Source of the DNA: Marinobacter halodurans
GTDB taxonomy: Bacteria; Pseudomonadota; Gammaproteobacteria; Pseudomonadales; Oleiphilaceae
DNA: 63,417 bases
Direction: 5' to 3'
Assembly (NCBI RefSeq): GCF_004327985.1
Contig: NZ_SJDL01000031.1
Location: 1 to 63,417, forward strand
Shown here piece by piece: positions 16,296-29,418 of the stretch. Under the pieces are notes generated by a model. That model saw only the letters and a list, made by a program, of their open reading frames with translations, ran no database searches and had not been told where the DNA came from. The translations under genes were made by a program, and so were the position numbers. Every line of letters begins with the position of its first letter. The first letter of the stretch is position 1.

Positions 16296-17440
16296 CCCTG
16301 GGCGCCTTCCAACTGGGCGTCCCCAACCTCATTGGCCGCCGGGGCCCGGGTCCGGCGCAGCACCTGACCGTTGTCGTCAAACAGGTGTGCGCTGTCGACG
16401 CTGATCACCGGCACCAGTGACTGCCCCGGAACCACCGGACAGGGCACCGGCTGGCGTACCACCAGGGGCTGGCTGGCGCCGGGCACGTCCAGGTAGACAT
16501 AGGCCTCGTTGCCCAGGTATTCCACGTTCATCACCTCCAGCGGGGTATCGTCGGGGCCTGGCTTGCGCAACTGCAGGTGTTCCGGACGTATGCCCAGGGT
16601 CACCGTCGCGCCCGCCTCCAGCCGCGAACTATCGCACGCGCAGCGGGCGGGGCCAATACCGTCCAGTGCCACCTCGCTGGTGTCCGCACCGGGTTTTGCC
16701 AGGGTACCGGGCAGCAGGTTCATCTTGGGCGAGCCGATAAAGCCCGCCACGAACAGGCTCTCCGGGTTCTCATAGAGGTCGAAGGGCGAGCCCACCTGCT
16801 CGATGTGCCCCTTGTTGAGAACCACGATCTTGTCCGCCAGGGTCATGGCTTCCACCTGGTCGTGGGTCACGTAGATCATGGTGGACTGCAGCCGGTTGTG
16901 CAGCTTGGCGATTTCGTTGCGCATCTGCACCCGCAGACTGGCGTCCAGGTTCGACAGCGGCTCATCAAACAGCATGATGCGGGGTTCCCGCGCCATCGCC
17001 CGGCCGATGGCCACCCGCTGGCGCTGGCCGCCGGACAGCTCCCGCGGCTTGCGGTGCAGCAGCTCGCCCAACTGCAGCACGTCGGCGGTCTTCTGCACCC
17101 ATTCGCGGATTTTCTCCTTACCCGCTCCGCTGCCCAGCTTGAGGCCGAACGCGATGTTCTCGAAGACGTTCATGTGCGGGTAGAGCGCGTAGGACTGGAA
17201 CACCATGCCCACACCGCGCTCCTTGGGCGACAGCTCGTTGACGATCTCGCCGTCGATCTCCAGGGTGCCGTCGGTGATTTCCTCCAGTCCGGCGATCAGT
17301 CGCAGCAGGGTCGATTTGCCGCAGCCGGAGGGGCCGACGAATACCACGAATTCACCATCCTCCACCCGCAGGTCGATCTGGTGGATGATTTCCTCGTTGC
17401 CAAACGTCTTGGTGATGTTTTTCAGTTCCACACAAGCCAT
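16292..17440 (-). CDS. Sugar ABC transporter ATPase (MalK/UgpC type)
   Basis: This 382-residue protein starts at the ATG at 17440 behind GGGAGC. The Walker A motif GPSGCGKST, the signature LSGGQRQRVAIGRAMA, Walker B IMLFDEP and the switch His in YVTHDQVEAM are all intact. The C-terminal 120 residues form the OB-fold regulatory domain of the MalK/UgpC subfamily (ALDGIGPARCACDS, LGIRPEHLQL). It should power the two permeases at 19110-20959. It lies between the alpha-glucosidase and the LacI regulator. Confidence 0.95.
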   Translation of the reverse strand: MACVELKNITKTFGNEEIIHQIDLRVEDGEFVVFVGPSGCGKSTLLRLIAGLEEITDGTLEIDGEIVNELSPKERGVGMVFQSYALYPHMNVFENIAFGLKLGSGAGKEKIREWVQKTADVLQLGELLHRKPRELSGGQRQRVAIGRAMAREPRIMLFDEPLSNLDASLRVQMRNEIAKLHNRLQSTMIYVTHDQVEAMTLADKIVVLNKGHIEQVGSPFDLYENPESLFVAGFIGSPKMNLLPGTLAKPGADTSEVALDGIGPARCACDSSRLEAGATVTLGIRPEHLQLRKPGPDDTPLEVMNVEYLGNEAYVYLDVPGASQPLVVRQPVPCPVVPGQSLVPVISVDSAHLFDDNGQVLRRTRAPAANEVGDAQLEGAQG

Positions 17441-17474
17441 GTTCAATGCTCCCGGGCGTCGTGCGCGCCCTGTT

Positions 17475-19091
17475 TCAGAGTTCGGCGTAGAAGGCCTGGT
17501 ACGGCGGCAGCTCAATGGTGCCGTCGTGCAACCGGCCGCGGAATCCATGGCCGTCAACAGGCCGCAGGTCCCGGCCCGACCAGTCCAGGGACTGGGCCTC
17601 ACCGGTGATATTGATCGCCACCAGCAGGGTCTGTTCAGGGTGACGGCGGATCCAGCACAGGACGTCGCCGGTGCCTTCCACCAGTTCCAGTTCGCCGCCG
17701 CACAACGCCGGCTGCTGCTGGCGCCATTGGATCAGCGTGCGCATGCGGCTGAGGATGGAATCGCTGTGCTCCTCCTGGACGCTGACCGCGTACTCCAGGT
17801 GATCGCGATCGATCGGCAGCCAGGGCTCGCCGGTCGTGAAATCGGCTTTTTCCGTGGGCGTCCAGATCATGGGCGTGCGGCAACCGTCGCGACCGCGGAA
17901 TTCCGGCCAGAAGTTGATGCCATAGGGATCCTGCAGGCGTTCGAACGGCACATCCGCTTCCGGCAGGCCCAGTTCCTCGCCCTGGTAGATGCAGACACTG
18001 CCACGCAGGGACAGCAGCAGCGCCATCAACACCGGCGGATAGGCCTGCGGGTCTTCGTCGCCGCGACTCCAGCGACTGACCACCCGCACCACGTCGTGGT
18101 TGCTCAACGCCCAACAAGGCCAGCCGTCGCCGATCCCGTTCTCGTAATTCCGCACCACGTCACGGATGTACTCCGGGCTGAAGCTGTCCGTCATCAGGTC
18201 GAACGAGTAGGCCATGTGCAGGCGCTGGTCGCCGGCGGTGTACTCGGCCATGCGCTCAAGCGGCCTGTCGTCGCCGATTTCGCCCACCAGCGTGGTGTCC
18301 GGGTAGCTGTCCATCAGCGCCCGCATGTCGCTGAGGAAGTCGAGGTTCTCCGGCTGGCTCAGGTCGTTGACGTGGCGCTGGTAGGTGTAGGGGTTCACAC
18401 CCTTGGCCACCACCGTTTTCTTCTCGCCCGCCGGCACCGCCGGGTTATCCGCCAGTGAGCGGTTGTGGACGTAGAAGTTGACCGTGTCCAGGCGGAACCC
18501 GTTGACGCCCAGGTCGAGCCAGAAGCGCATGTTGTCCAGGTGGGCCTGGCGCACATCCGGGTTGTGGAAATTCAGGTCTGGCTGGCTGACCAGGAAGTTG
18601 TGCAGGTAATACTGGCCGCGCCGGGCATCCCAGGCCCAGGCACTGCCGCCGAAGATCGACAGCCAGTTGTTGGGCGGCGTGCCGTCGGGACGTGGATCGG
18701 CCCAGACGAACCAGTCTGCCTTCGGGTTGTCGCGGCTGGCCCGGCTCTCAGCAAACCAGGGGTGCTGGTCGGAGGTGTGGGACAGCACCTGGTCGATCAT
18801 CACCTGGAGCCCCAACCGGTGGGCCTCGGCCGTCAGCGCCCGGAAGTCGTCCAGGGTACCGAACATGGGGTCCACCGCCCGGTAGTCGGAGACGTCGTAG
18901 CCGAAATCCTTCATCGGCGAGAGGAAAAACGGCGACAGCCAGATGGCATCCACCCCCAGCGAGGCCACGTAGGGCAGGCGCGACATCACCCCCTTCAGGT
19001 CGCCAATGCCGTCCCCGTCGCTGTCCATAAAGCTACGGGGATAGATCTGGTAGATCAGTCCGCCTTTCCACCAGGGTCGTGCTTGGGTCAT
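17475..19091 (-). CDS. GH13 alpha-glucosidase (maltose/alpha-glucoside hydrolase)
   Basis: The 538-residue protein is a GH13 enzyme with the (beta/alpha)8 barrel. Active-site residues are visible: nucleophile Asp202 in GFRLDTVN, acid/base Glu271 in LVGEIGD, and transition-state Asp333 in LSNHDVVR. The spacing and neighbouring sequence (PNNWLSIFGGSAW, YYLHNF) agree with the GH13_23 alpha-glucosidases of halophiles such as Halomonas HaG. It lacks a signal peptide, so it should hydrolyse imported alpha-glucosides in the cytoplasm. It sits inside the ABC uptake operon, downstream of the permeases. Confidence 0.93.
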   Translation of the reverse strand: MTQARPWWKGGLIYQIYPRSFMDSDGDGIGDLKGVMSRLPYVASLGVDAIWLSPFFLSPMKDFGYDVSDYRAVDPMFGTLDDFRALTAEAHRLGLQVMIDQVLSHTSDQHPWFAESRASRDNPKADWFVWADPRPDGTPPNNWLSIFGGSAWAWDARRGQYYLHNFLVSQPDLNFHNPDVRQAHLDNMRFWLDLGVNGFRLDTVNFYVHNRSLADNPAVPAGEKKTVVAKGVNPYTYQRHVNDLSQPENLDFLSDMRALMDSYPDTTLVGEIGDDRPLERMAEYTAGDQRLHMAYSFDLMTDSFSPEYIRDVVRNYENGIGDGWPCWALSNHDVVRVVSRWSRGDEDPQAYPPVLMALLLSLRGSVCIYQGEELGLPEADVPFERLQDPYGINFWPEFRGRDGCRTPMIWTPTEKADFTTGEPWLPIDRDHLEYAVSVQEEHSDSILSRMRTLIQWRQQQPALCGGELELVEGTGDVLCWIRRHPEQTLLVAINITGEAQSLDWSGRDLRPVDGHGFRGRLHDGTIELPPYQAFYAEL

Positions 19092-19109
19092 AAATCGGGA
19101 CTCCTAGAA

Positions 19110-19970
19110 TCAGCCTTTCACCGCACCCGCCGTCAGGCCGGAGACGATGCGTCGTTGGAAAATCAGGACCAGCACGATCAGCGGCACCGTGACGATCACC
19201 GAGGCGGCCATCAGGGTGCCCCAGGGCAATTCGTGCTGGGAACCACCGGTAATCAGGGCAATCGCCACGGGCACCGTGCGCTGGTCGTTGGTCAGGGTGA
19301 AGGTCAGGGCGAACAGGAACTCGTTCCAGGCGGCGATGAACGCCAGCAGGCCGGTGGTGGCCATGGCAGGGCCCATCAACGGGACGAACACCTTGAACAG
19401 GGTCACCACCGGCGAGGCGCCGTCGACGATGGCCGCCTCTTCCAGTTCCTTGGGCAGTTGCCGCATGAAGGTGGTCAGCACCCACACCGTGAACGGCAGG
19501 GTGAAGATGGTGTAGGAAAACACCAGCGACCAGGGGTTGTTGTACAGGTTCATCGCCCGGATGACTTCGAACAGGCCGGACAGCACCGCCACCTGCGGGA
19601 ACATCGACACACCCAGCACGATCATCAGGATCGGCCCGCGTCCGCGAAAGCGCACCCGGCCCAGGGCATAGGCGGCAGTGACGCCCAGCAGCATGGCGAT
19701 CAGCACTGTCATGGACGACACCAGCACCGAATTCCAGATACTGTCCAGGAACGACTGTTGGCCGAGCACCGACGTGTAGTTGCCGAAGTTCAGCGAGTGG
19801 ATCCAGTAGTCCACGGTGAACAGCTCCGAGCCGCTCTTGAACGAGGTCAGGATCGCGTAATAGAACGGGAATACGGTGAACAGCAGGATCGCCACGATCA
19901 GGAAGAGGAAAGCAACCTTGCCCACATAGCGTTTCAACTGGCGGCGACTCAGCACAGGTTTGGCGCTCAT
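19110..19970 (-). CDS. Sugar ABC transporter permease (MalG type)
   Basis: This 286-residue protein has six predicted helices and the EAA coupling motif EEAAIVDGASPVVTLFKVFVP (about residues 190-210), which contacts the ATPase. Its short N-terminus and terminal GLTAGAVKG are typical of MalG-like subunits, the second of the two permeases of CUT1 sugar importers. Its start overlaps the stop of the first permease by four bases. It sits directly upstream of the alpha-glucosidase gene. Confidence 0.93.
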   Translation of the reverse strand: MSAKPVLSRRQLKRYVGKVAFLFLIVAILLFTVFPFYYAILTSFKSGSELFTVDYWIHSLNFGNYTSVLGQQSFLDSIWNSVLVSSMTVLIAMLLGVTAAYALGRVRFRGRGPILMIVLGVSMFPQVAVLSGLFEVIRAMNLYNNPWSLVFSYTIFTLPFTVWVLTTFMRQLPKELEEAAIVDGASPVVTLFKVFVPLMGPAMATTGLLAFIAAWNEFLFALTFTLTNDQRTVPVAIALITGGSQHELPWGTLMAASVIVTVPLIVLVLIFQRRIVSGLTAGAVKG

Positions 19971-20959
19971 GCGTCACCTCCGATCTGTTTGCGGCCCAGG
20001 TAAAGGTAGGTAATGCTCAGCAGGGCGATGATCAGGAACAGCACGGTCGATGCCGCCGAGCCGTAGCCCACGTCCTGGAACTGCACCAGTTGCTGGCGGG
20101 CGTAGACGGACATGGACATGGTGTCCTCGCTGTTGGACGTCAGCACGTAGATCACGTCGAACACCCGCAGGGCATCCAGCACCCGGAAGATGATCGCCAC
20201 CATCAGCGCCGGCGTGATCAGCGGCAGGGTCACCCGGAAGAACACCCTCACCGGGTTGATGCCATCCACCTTCGCCGCCTCGTAGCAGTCCGACGGCAGC
20301 ATCTGCAGCGCCGCCAGCGCCAGCAGGGCCATGAACGGCGTGGTTTTCCATACGTCCACCATGATCACCGCCCACATGGACAGGTCCGGGTTGGCGGTCC
20401 AGTTCAGCGGCGCGTCGATCACCCCCATACCCAGCAGCAGGTGGTTGATGATCCCGAACTGGTCGTGGAGCATCCAGCCCCACATCTTGGCGGAGACGAT
20501 GGTGGGAATGGCCCAGGGCACCAGGGTCGCCGCCCTTACCCAGCCGCGTCCGCGAAACTGCATGTTCAGGGTCAGGGCGATAACCAGGCCAAAAACGGTC
20601 TCCAGGCTCACCGACACCACGGTGAAGAAGACGGTGTTCCAGACCGCGTGCCACCACACCGGGTCTGCCAGCACGCCGTACCAGGCGCCGTCGTCATAGA
20701 CCAGGTAGTTTTCCAGCCCGATGAAGTGGTAGCTGCTCAGGTCGGAGAAGCTGGCATCGGTGAGTGAGAACCAGATGGTGCGCAGCAGCGGCCAGCCGGC
20801 CACACCGGCCAGCACCACCAGCATGGGGATCAGGAACAACCAGGCAGCGCGCACCCGCTGGCGGCTGACCCGGCCCTGCCGGCGGGGCATTACCCGATCC
20901 CCGGCCGGCGCGGTTGTAACCGGCTGCGTGGCAGCCGGATCGGTTTTGGACAGAGCCAT
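19967..20959 (-). CDS. Sugar ABC transporter permease (MalF type)
   Basis: The 330-residue protein has an N-terminal extension with a basic stretch, then six helices and an EAA motif (YEAAKVDGINPVRVFFRVTLP, about 230-250). It matches the MalF-like subunit of CUT1 importers and probably pairs with the downstream MalG-type permease as the membrane channel. Gene order binding protein, MalF, MalG is the common one. It starts 30 bases after the binding-protein gene. Confidence 0.93.
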   Translation of the reverse strand: MALSKTDPAATQPVTTAPAGDRVMPRRQGRVSRQRVRAAWLFLIPMLVVLAGVAGWPLLRTIWFSLTDASFSDLSSYHFIGLENYLVYDDGAWYGVLADPVWWHAVWNTVFFTVVSVSLETVFGLVIALTLNMQFRGRGWVRAATLVPWAIPTIVSAKMWGWMLHDQFGIINHLLLGMGVIDAPLNWTANPDLSMWAVIMVDVWKTTPFMALLALAALQMLPSDCYEAAKVDGINPVRVFFRVTLPLITPALMVAIIFRVLDALRVFDVIYVLTSNSEDTMSMSVYARQQLVQFQDVGYGSAASTVLFLIIALLSITYLYLGRKQIGGDA

Positions 20960-20989
20960 GGCGACCTCGATCGACGGGGAGCGGCGCGC

Positions 20990-22261
<1,272 letters not shown>

Positions 22262-22312
22262 TATTGAACCTCATTTTGTTGTTGTCGGGTTCGCCGGATC
22301 TGGTGCACCTTG

Positions 22313-22346
22313 GGAGCCTCTGATCGAGGCGTTCATCAGAGGCTCC
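22313..22346 (-). other. Perfect 12-bp inverted repeat in the binding-protein leader
   Basis: GGAGCCTCTGAT (22313-22324) and its exact complement (22335-22346) flank a ten-base loop. On the minus strand the hairpin lies in the untranslated leader about 50 bases before the binding-protein start. No T run follows, so it is not an obvious terminator. mRNA protection of the highly expressed binding-protein message or translational control are possible roles. Confidence 0.6.
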
Positions 22347-22359
22347 TTAATGCTTTAAG
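22346..22359. promoter_or_regulatory. Candidate LacI operator, binding-protein operon
   Basis: CTTAATGCTTTAAG is a near-perfect 14-bp palindrome. The identical 14-mer occurs before the porin gene and a perfect version occurs upstream of it. A central CG or GC step inside an A/T-rich palindrome is usual for LacI-family sites; here the centre is GC. Assignment to the LacI protein at 15222-16295 is inference. Confidence 0.7.
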
Positions 22360-22381
22360 TCCACCAGTAAAGTTAGAGAAA

Positions 22382-22396
22382 GCGGGGCAGCCCCGC
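22382..22396 (-). terminator. Hairpin terminator between porin and binding-protein genes
   Basis: GCGGGG and CCCCGC pair around a three-base loop. On the minus strand the stem is followed by a T-rich stretch (TTTCTCTAACTTT). It lies 60 bases after the porin stop, so it likely ends or attenuates the porin message before the binding-protein promoter. Confidence 0.6.
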
Positions 22397-22409
22397 AACC
22401 GCCAGATCC

Positions 22410-22431
22410 ACTTAAATTTAACTTAAATTTA
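22410..22431. repeat. Two tandem 11-bp copies of ACTTAAATTTA
   Basis: ACTTAAATTTA is repeated exactly twice, head to tail, at 22410-22420 and 22421-22431, between the porin stop and the hairpin. Each copy shares CTTAA with the candidate operators. It may be a degenerate site or simply A/T-rich spacer. Confidence 0.5.
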
Positions 22432-22456
22432 CAGGTGAACTTCCAGTCCCGCGGGC

Positions 22457-23929
<1,473 letters not shown>

Positions 23930-23971
23930 TCATCTTGTTGTTGTAAGGCTTTAAAGGTCTTTATTGGTTGA

Positions 23972-23985
23972 CTTAATGCTTTAAG
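23972..23985. promoter_or_regulatory. Candidate LacI operator, porin-proximal
   Basis: CTTAATGCTTTAAG is identical to the 14-mer at 22346-22359. It lies about 50 bases before the porin start, between the T run of the hairpin and the gene. The same orientation relative to transcription is kept. Confidence 0.7.
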
Positions 23986-23994
23986 AGCGCAGCC

Positions 23995-24032
23995 AAAAAA
24001 AACGGAATCCAGCCTGTATCGCCCGATTCCGT
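23995..24032 (-). terminator. Rho-independent terminator or attenuator before the porin gene
   Basis: On the minus strand ACGGAATC pairs with GATTCCGT around a 15-base loop and is followed at once by eight T. It is 75 bases before the porin start and between two candidate operators. It may end transcripts from the small gene at 24266-24523, or act on a leader that starts near 24060. Confidence 0.75.
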
Positions 24033-24045
24033 CGAACCGCGAGAA

Positions 24046-24059
24046 CTTAAAGCTTTAAG
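24046..24059. promoter_or_regulatory. Candidate LacI operator, perfect palindrome
   Basis: CTTAAAGCTTTAAG is a perfect 14-bp palindrome. It is the symmetric form of the two near-palindromes at 22346 and 23972, with one changed base. The distance between this and the 23972 site is 74 bases, suitable for looping by a tetrameric or dimer-paired repressor. Confidence 0.72.
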
Positions 24060-24265
24060 TCATTACCAAAATAAATGCCGGAGAGGTCGATCGACAACCC
24101 TTGATGTTACTTAATTTCAACTTAATTGCAGTTTGCAGGTATGGGACGCCGACACACCGTCTGTTTTCCTGGTCACTCAGATCCCGCCTTCCGACGGTGC
24201 CGGTATGATTCGGCGGCCCGGACCGCAGGGCGTTCAAACCATTCAATAGCGACCCGGACGGCGCG

Positions 24266-24523
24266 TTACGAGATCGACTTCCCCGAATTCATATGGCGTT
24301 CGTGCAGTTCGTTCGTACGCTCATTGAGCCGATCGCGGGCGTTCTCAAGGGCCTTCCAGGCTTCCTGTAACTCGGACAGGTCCTCATTGGCCGGCGTCTG
24401 ATCCTGGACGCCACCGTCCAGATCCTCATAGGCGCCATACACCCGGTCTGCCACGGCCTGATACCGGTTCCAGGCGGCCTCATATTCCTCGCGCAGGGAT
24501 TTCCATTCGGACTGCGCAGCCAT
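24266..24523 (-). CDS. Small helical protein of unknown function
   Basis: This 85-residue protein starts at the ATG at 24523 behind GGAGGTG. It is acidic and strongly helical (EWKSLREEYEAAWNRYQAV, then ELQEAWKALENARDRLNER), with a polar linker between two helices. It has no signal peptide or membrane segment. I do not recognise a family. It is divergent from the alcohol dehydrogenase gene, with about 200 bases between starts. Confidence 0.72.
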   Translation of the reverse strand: MAAQSEWKSLREEYEAAWNRYQAVADRVYGAYEDLDGGVQDQTPANEDLSELQEAWKALENARDRLNERTNELHERHMNSGKSIS

Positions 24524-24725
24524 GTTCACCTCCATTGGGTCGGTCACTGTCGTCTCACCCACAGCTGTACAGGATGACGGCCGCCCGGGACAACCTCGCG
24601 GCATGAAGACGACATTAACCGGACGTGACCATCTGCTCACTCCCGCTCTGTCGTCACTGTCGGCACTGGCCTTCGACCGGCACGGCGCGCCAGACTGGAA
24701 ACACCGTGTCCTGGCAGGAGGCAGC

Positions 24726-25784
24726 ATGCATTCAGTCCCGATTTGCGCGGCCGTTGCCGGCGATGGCGGCCATCCCTTTCGACTGGCCTCGCTATCCCTG
24801 GAGGCGCCACGCGAGGACGAGGTCCTGGTGCGGATCGTCGCCTGCGGCATCTGTCACACCGACATCGATATGGCGGCCAGTTGCGCCACACCGACCGTCC
24901 TGGGGCACGAAGGCGCCGGCATTGTCGAACGGGTGGACAAGGACGTGACCACTGTGGAACCCGGTGACCATGTGGTCCTGAGCTTTGCCAGCTGTGGCGA
25001 CTGCGCAGCCTGCAACAACGGGGCTCCGGCCGATTGCGACGCCTTCATGGCGGCCAATTTTGCCGGCGCCCGGCTCGATGGCAGCCAGGCCCTGAGTGAC
25101 GGGGTGAGCGGGCATTTCTTCGGGCAGTCGTCATTCGCCACGCACGCACTGGCCAACGCCCGTAATACGGTGAAGGTGGATCCGGACCTGCCGCTCGAAC
25201 ACCTGGCCCCGCTGGGCTGCGGCCTGCAGACCGGAGCCGGCACAGTGGTCCATTCCCTGGCCGTGGCCCCGCGCCAGAGCCTGGTCATCGTGGGTGCCGG
25301 CGCGGTGGGACTCGGTGCCCTGATGGCCGCCCGGCGTACCGGAGCCCGTCCCATCGTGGTGGTGGAGCCGGTGGCGCAACGGCGCTCACTGGCACTGGAG
25401 CTGGGAGCCGATGACGCCCTCAGCCCCGAGCAGGCGCTGGCCGGCGGTATCGCCGCCGCCTTCCCTCGCGGCGTCGATGGCCTGATCGACAGCGCCGGGG
25501 ACAGCGGGATTTTCCGGGCCATTCCGGACTGGCTTGCCCACGGCGGTGCTGTCGCCTATCTCACCGGCGGCTACGGCGGCGGACTCAAGGACGGCCAGAC
25601 CGGCCTGTCGGTGATCCAGGGCGACGCCGATCCCCAACGGTTTATCCCGCAGATGATCGACTGGTACCGCGCCGGCAGCTTCCCCATCGACCGGCTGATC
25701 ACCCGCTACCCGTTTGACGCCATCAACACGGCCCAGGCCGATGCCGCGGCGGGGCGGGTGATCAAGCCGGTTCTGGTCATGTGA
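24726..25784 (+). CDS. Zinc-dependent alcohol dehydrogenase (aryl-alcohol type)
   Basis: The 352-residue protein starts at the ATG at 24726 behind AGGAGG. It is a medium-chain dehydrogenase: catalytic zinc ligands in ACGICHTD and GHEGAG, structural zinc-type cysteines (FASCGDCAACNNGAPADC), and the NAD-binding VIVGAGAVGLGALMAA. The LGCGLQTGAGTV segment is typical of aryl/allyl-alcohol dehydrogenases related to XylB. It oxidises primary alcohols to aldehydes. It is a single-gene unit convergent with the nitrilase fusion. Confidence 0.9.
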   Translation: MHSVPICAAVAGDGGHPFRLASLSLEAPREDEVLVRIVACGICHTDIDMAASCATPTVLGHEGAGIVERVDKDVTTVEPGDHVVLSFASCGDCAACNNGAPADCDAFMAANFAGARLDGSQALSDGVSGHFFGQSSFATHALANARNTVKVDPDLPLEHLAPLGCGLQTGAGTVVHSLAVAPRQSLVIVGAGAVGLGALMAARRTGARPIVVVEPVAQRRSLALELGADDALSPEQALAGGIAAAFPRGVDGLIDSAGDSGIFRAIPDWLAHGGAVAYLTGGYGGGLKDGQTGLSVIQGDADPQRFIPQMIDWYRAGSFPIDRLITRYPFDAINTAQADAAAGRVIKPVLVM

Positions 25785-25788
25785 TCCG

Positions 25789-27357
<1,569 letters not shown>

Positions 27358-27619
27358 GGGCACCTCCAGTTTGTCGCGACGATCAATCCATCGTTCTCCG
27401 CCACCACCCCTGTCGTCAATAGGGGGTTGTGAAACGGGGCTTTCGAACCGGCGGAGGAAACCGGTAGGCAGGTAAACGCTCATTGACCCAACATGCTGCA
27501 TCGGTTGGCCGGGCTGTGGATGCCGTTAGGGGAGCGGTGGGGCCACTGGTGCGCAAAAAAGCGGGCGTGGCACACCGGAGAAGGGTCTCCGTTACGCGGC
27601 GCCCGCAGGTAGGCTCAGA

Positions 27620-27648
27620 TGGAAAAGCACGGGGTGCAGCGGCACCCC
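27620..27648 (-). terminator. Hairpin terminator after the Yip1-like gene
   Basis: GGGGTGC and GCACCCC pair around four bases; on the minus strand the stem runs into GTGCTTTTCC. It is placed 14 bases beyond the stop of the Yip1-like gene. Confidence 0.6.
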
Positions 27649-27661
27649 ATTGGGTCGGCCG

Positions 27662-28273
27662 TCAGTACCGGAACAGCCAGGGCAGGAGTACCTCACCGTA
27701 ACCCCAGAGCATGACGGTCACGGCCAACAGGCCTTCAAGCACCAGCACCCCGACGGCCAGGGTGGTACTGGATACGATGAAACCTTCTTCCGAACTGATC
27801 CCCAGGAAATAGGGAATGCCCAGATAGAGCAGGTAGGCACTGATGCATAAACCCACGATGCCCGCCAGCAGACACAGCCAGACCAGCGGATACACGGCGA
27901 CCAGGCCACTGAGGAACATGGGCGTGGCGATATAACCGGCAAAGATCACGCAGCGGCGCCGGCTCGGGGGCTTTCTGAACCGGTGGGCCATCCAGTAAAT
28001 CACGTTGCCAACCAGGAACACCGAAGCCAGGATCGCGATATAGAACGCAATACCGGCATAGAGCGCACTTAGCAGGTCCAGCTTGATAAAGGCATGTTCG
28101 CCTCCAAAGCCCCATCCCACCTGGGTCGTACCAATGTAGGCGCAGATAACGGGAACAGCGGCGAGCGTAAACACATGGTGCGCATAGAGATGCGTCACCG
28201 TTTCGTGCTCGTCCTCGATATGGCCCCATTCACTTTTCGGGTGGGTCAGAAGGCCCCAGACGTGTGTCAGCAT
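27662..28273 (-). CDS. Yip1-family membrane protein
   Basis: The 203-residue protein starts at the ATG at 28273, behind GAGAGGGGG. It has five hydrophobic helices after a short N-terminal segment (HVWGLLTHPKSEWGHIEDE) that is characteristic of the bacterial Yip1/DUF1282 family. Function is unknown. It stands alone between the nitrilase fusion and cyoE. The region 28274-28479 upstream holds no gene I can support. Confidence 0.82.
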   Translation of the reverse strand: MLTHVWGLLTHPKSEWGHIEDEHETVTHLYAHHVFTLAAVPVICAYIGTTQVGWGFGGEHAFIKLDLLSALYAGIAFYIAILASVFLVGNVIYWMAHRFRKPPSRRRCVIFAGYIATPMFLSGLVAVYPLVWLCLLAGIVGLCISAYLLYLGIPYFLGISSEEGFIVSSTTLAVGVLVLEGLLAVTVMLWGYGEVLLPWLFRY

Positions 28274-28479
28274 ACAAGCACCCCCTCTCAACGGCGATGA
28301 TGGCTTTCTACACTTAGAACGGTTCAGTTACTCAAACATATAGTTGATGATTCTGAAAATAGCACACCGGATATCGAACAGAAATTGCCCGGATCAATCA
28401 CGAACCACCAGTCAGCACATTGAAACAGGGGCGCTCGAAACGTCAGGGGAAGCCGATCCGGCGAGCCGGGAGAGAGAGG

Positions 28480-28511
28480 AAAAACGAGCTGCTACAACAC
28501 ACTACAGCAGC
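28480..28511 (-). terminator. Rho-independent terminator of the cyo operon
   Basis: On the minus strand GCTGCTGTA pairs with TGTAGCAGC (two G-T pairs) around a six-base loop, followed by TCG and five T. It lies 17 bases past the cyoE stop. Confidence 0.75.
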
Positions 28512-28527
28512 CCGTCAGAATCGAGCT

Positions 28528-29418
28528 TCAGGCCAGGAAGGCCGGCAGGACACCGTTGATGCCCATCATCAGGCTCAATACACATACCGTAAGAATGGAG
28601 AAACCGAAGTTGCCCTTGGCCCACTTCACGTTGTCTTCGGTACGGAAACCGGCGAGTCCCAACTTCAGCCAGTAAAGCCCCATCAGCAGCATCACCACGA
28701 AGTAGGCGATGCCGGTATAACCCGCCAGACTCAGCGACAGCGCCGCCAGCATGAACGCGATGGTATAGCCCACAATATGGAACTTGGCCGTACGAATGCC
28801 CTTGACGACCGGCAGGACCGGAATGCCGGCCATCTGGTAGTCGCGGAAGCGGAAGATGGCAATCGCGTAGGAATGCGGCATCTGCCACAGGCAGAAGGTG
28901 ACCAGGATGATCGCCGCGCCGGTGTCGAACTGCCCTGTCACGGCACAGTAGCCCACCACCGGCGGGACCGCCCCGGACAGGCTGCCAATCAGCGTGCCGT
29001 ATACGGAGTGCCGCTTGGAGTAGAGGCTGTAGGCGCCCACGTAGATCGCAAAGCCGAATACCGCCAGGCCCGCCGTCAGCACGTTGGTGGCCAGCAGCAT
29101 GGTGAAACCGGCCAGGCCCAGCAGGGTCGCGAAACCCAGGGTCGTGGCCGGTGTGATCGTTCCCTGAACAAGGGGCCGGTTCCGGGTGCGTTCCATCACC
29201 GCGTCGATATCGCGATCGATCAGGTTATTGAACGCGCAGCCGGAGGCAATCACCAGGGCCAGTCCCACCAGCGTGACAATGAACAGACCCGGGCTGAACT
29301 CACCCTGGGCGGCCAGGAAGAAGCCGCCCATGACGGAGATCGAATTACCGAAAATGATCCCCGGCTTGGTGAGCGCGATGAACTGCCCAAGCACGTCTTT
29401 GAAGGACGTGCCCGGCAT
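28528..29418 (-). CDS. cyoE: Protoheme IX farnesyltransferase (heme O synthase) CyoE
   Basis: The 296-residue polytopic membrane protein is of the UbiA superfamily and makes heme O from heme B for the bo3 oxidase. The two Asp-rich motifs are visible: [15 protein letters not shown] and YSLYSKRHS with its later partner. I use the ATG at 29418, which overlaps the cyoD stop as TAATG and gives the usual length; an upstream ATG at 29454 would add 12 residues. It is the last gene of cyoABCDE. Confidence 0.96.
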   Translation of the reverse strand: MPGTSFKDVLGQFIALTKPGIIFGNSISVMGGFFLAAQGEFSPGLFIVTLVGLALVIASGCAFNNLIDRDIDAVMERTRNRPLVQGTITPATTLGFATLLGLAGFTMLLATNVLTAGLAVFGFAIYVGAYSLYSKRHSVYGTLIGSLSGAVPPVVGYCAVTGQFDTGAAIILVTFCLWQMPHSYAIAIFRFRDYQMAGIPVLPVVKGIRTAKFHIVGYTIAFMLAALSLSLAGYTGIAYFVVMLLMGLYWLKLGLAGFRTEDNVKWAKGNFGFSILTVCVLSLMMGINGVLPAFLA

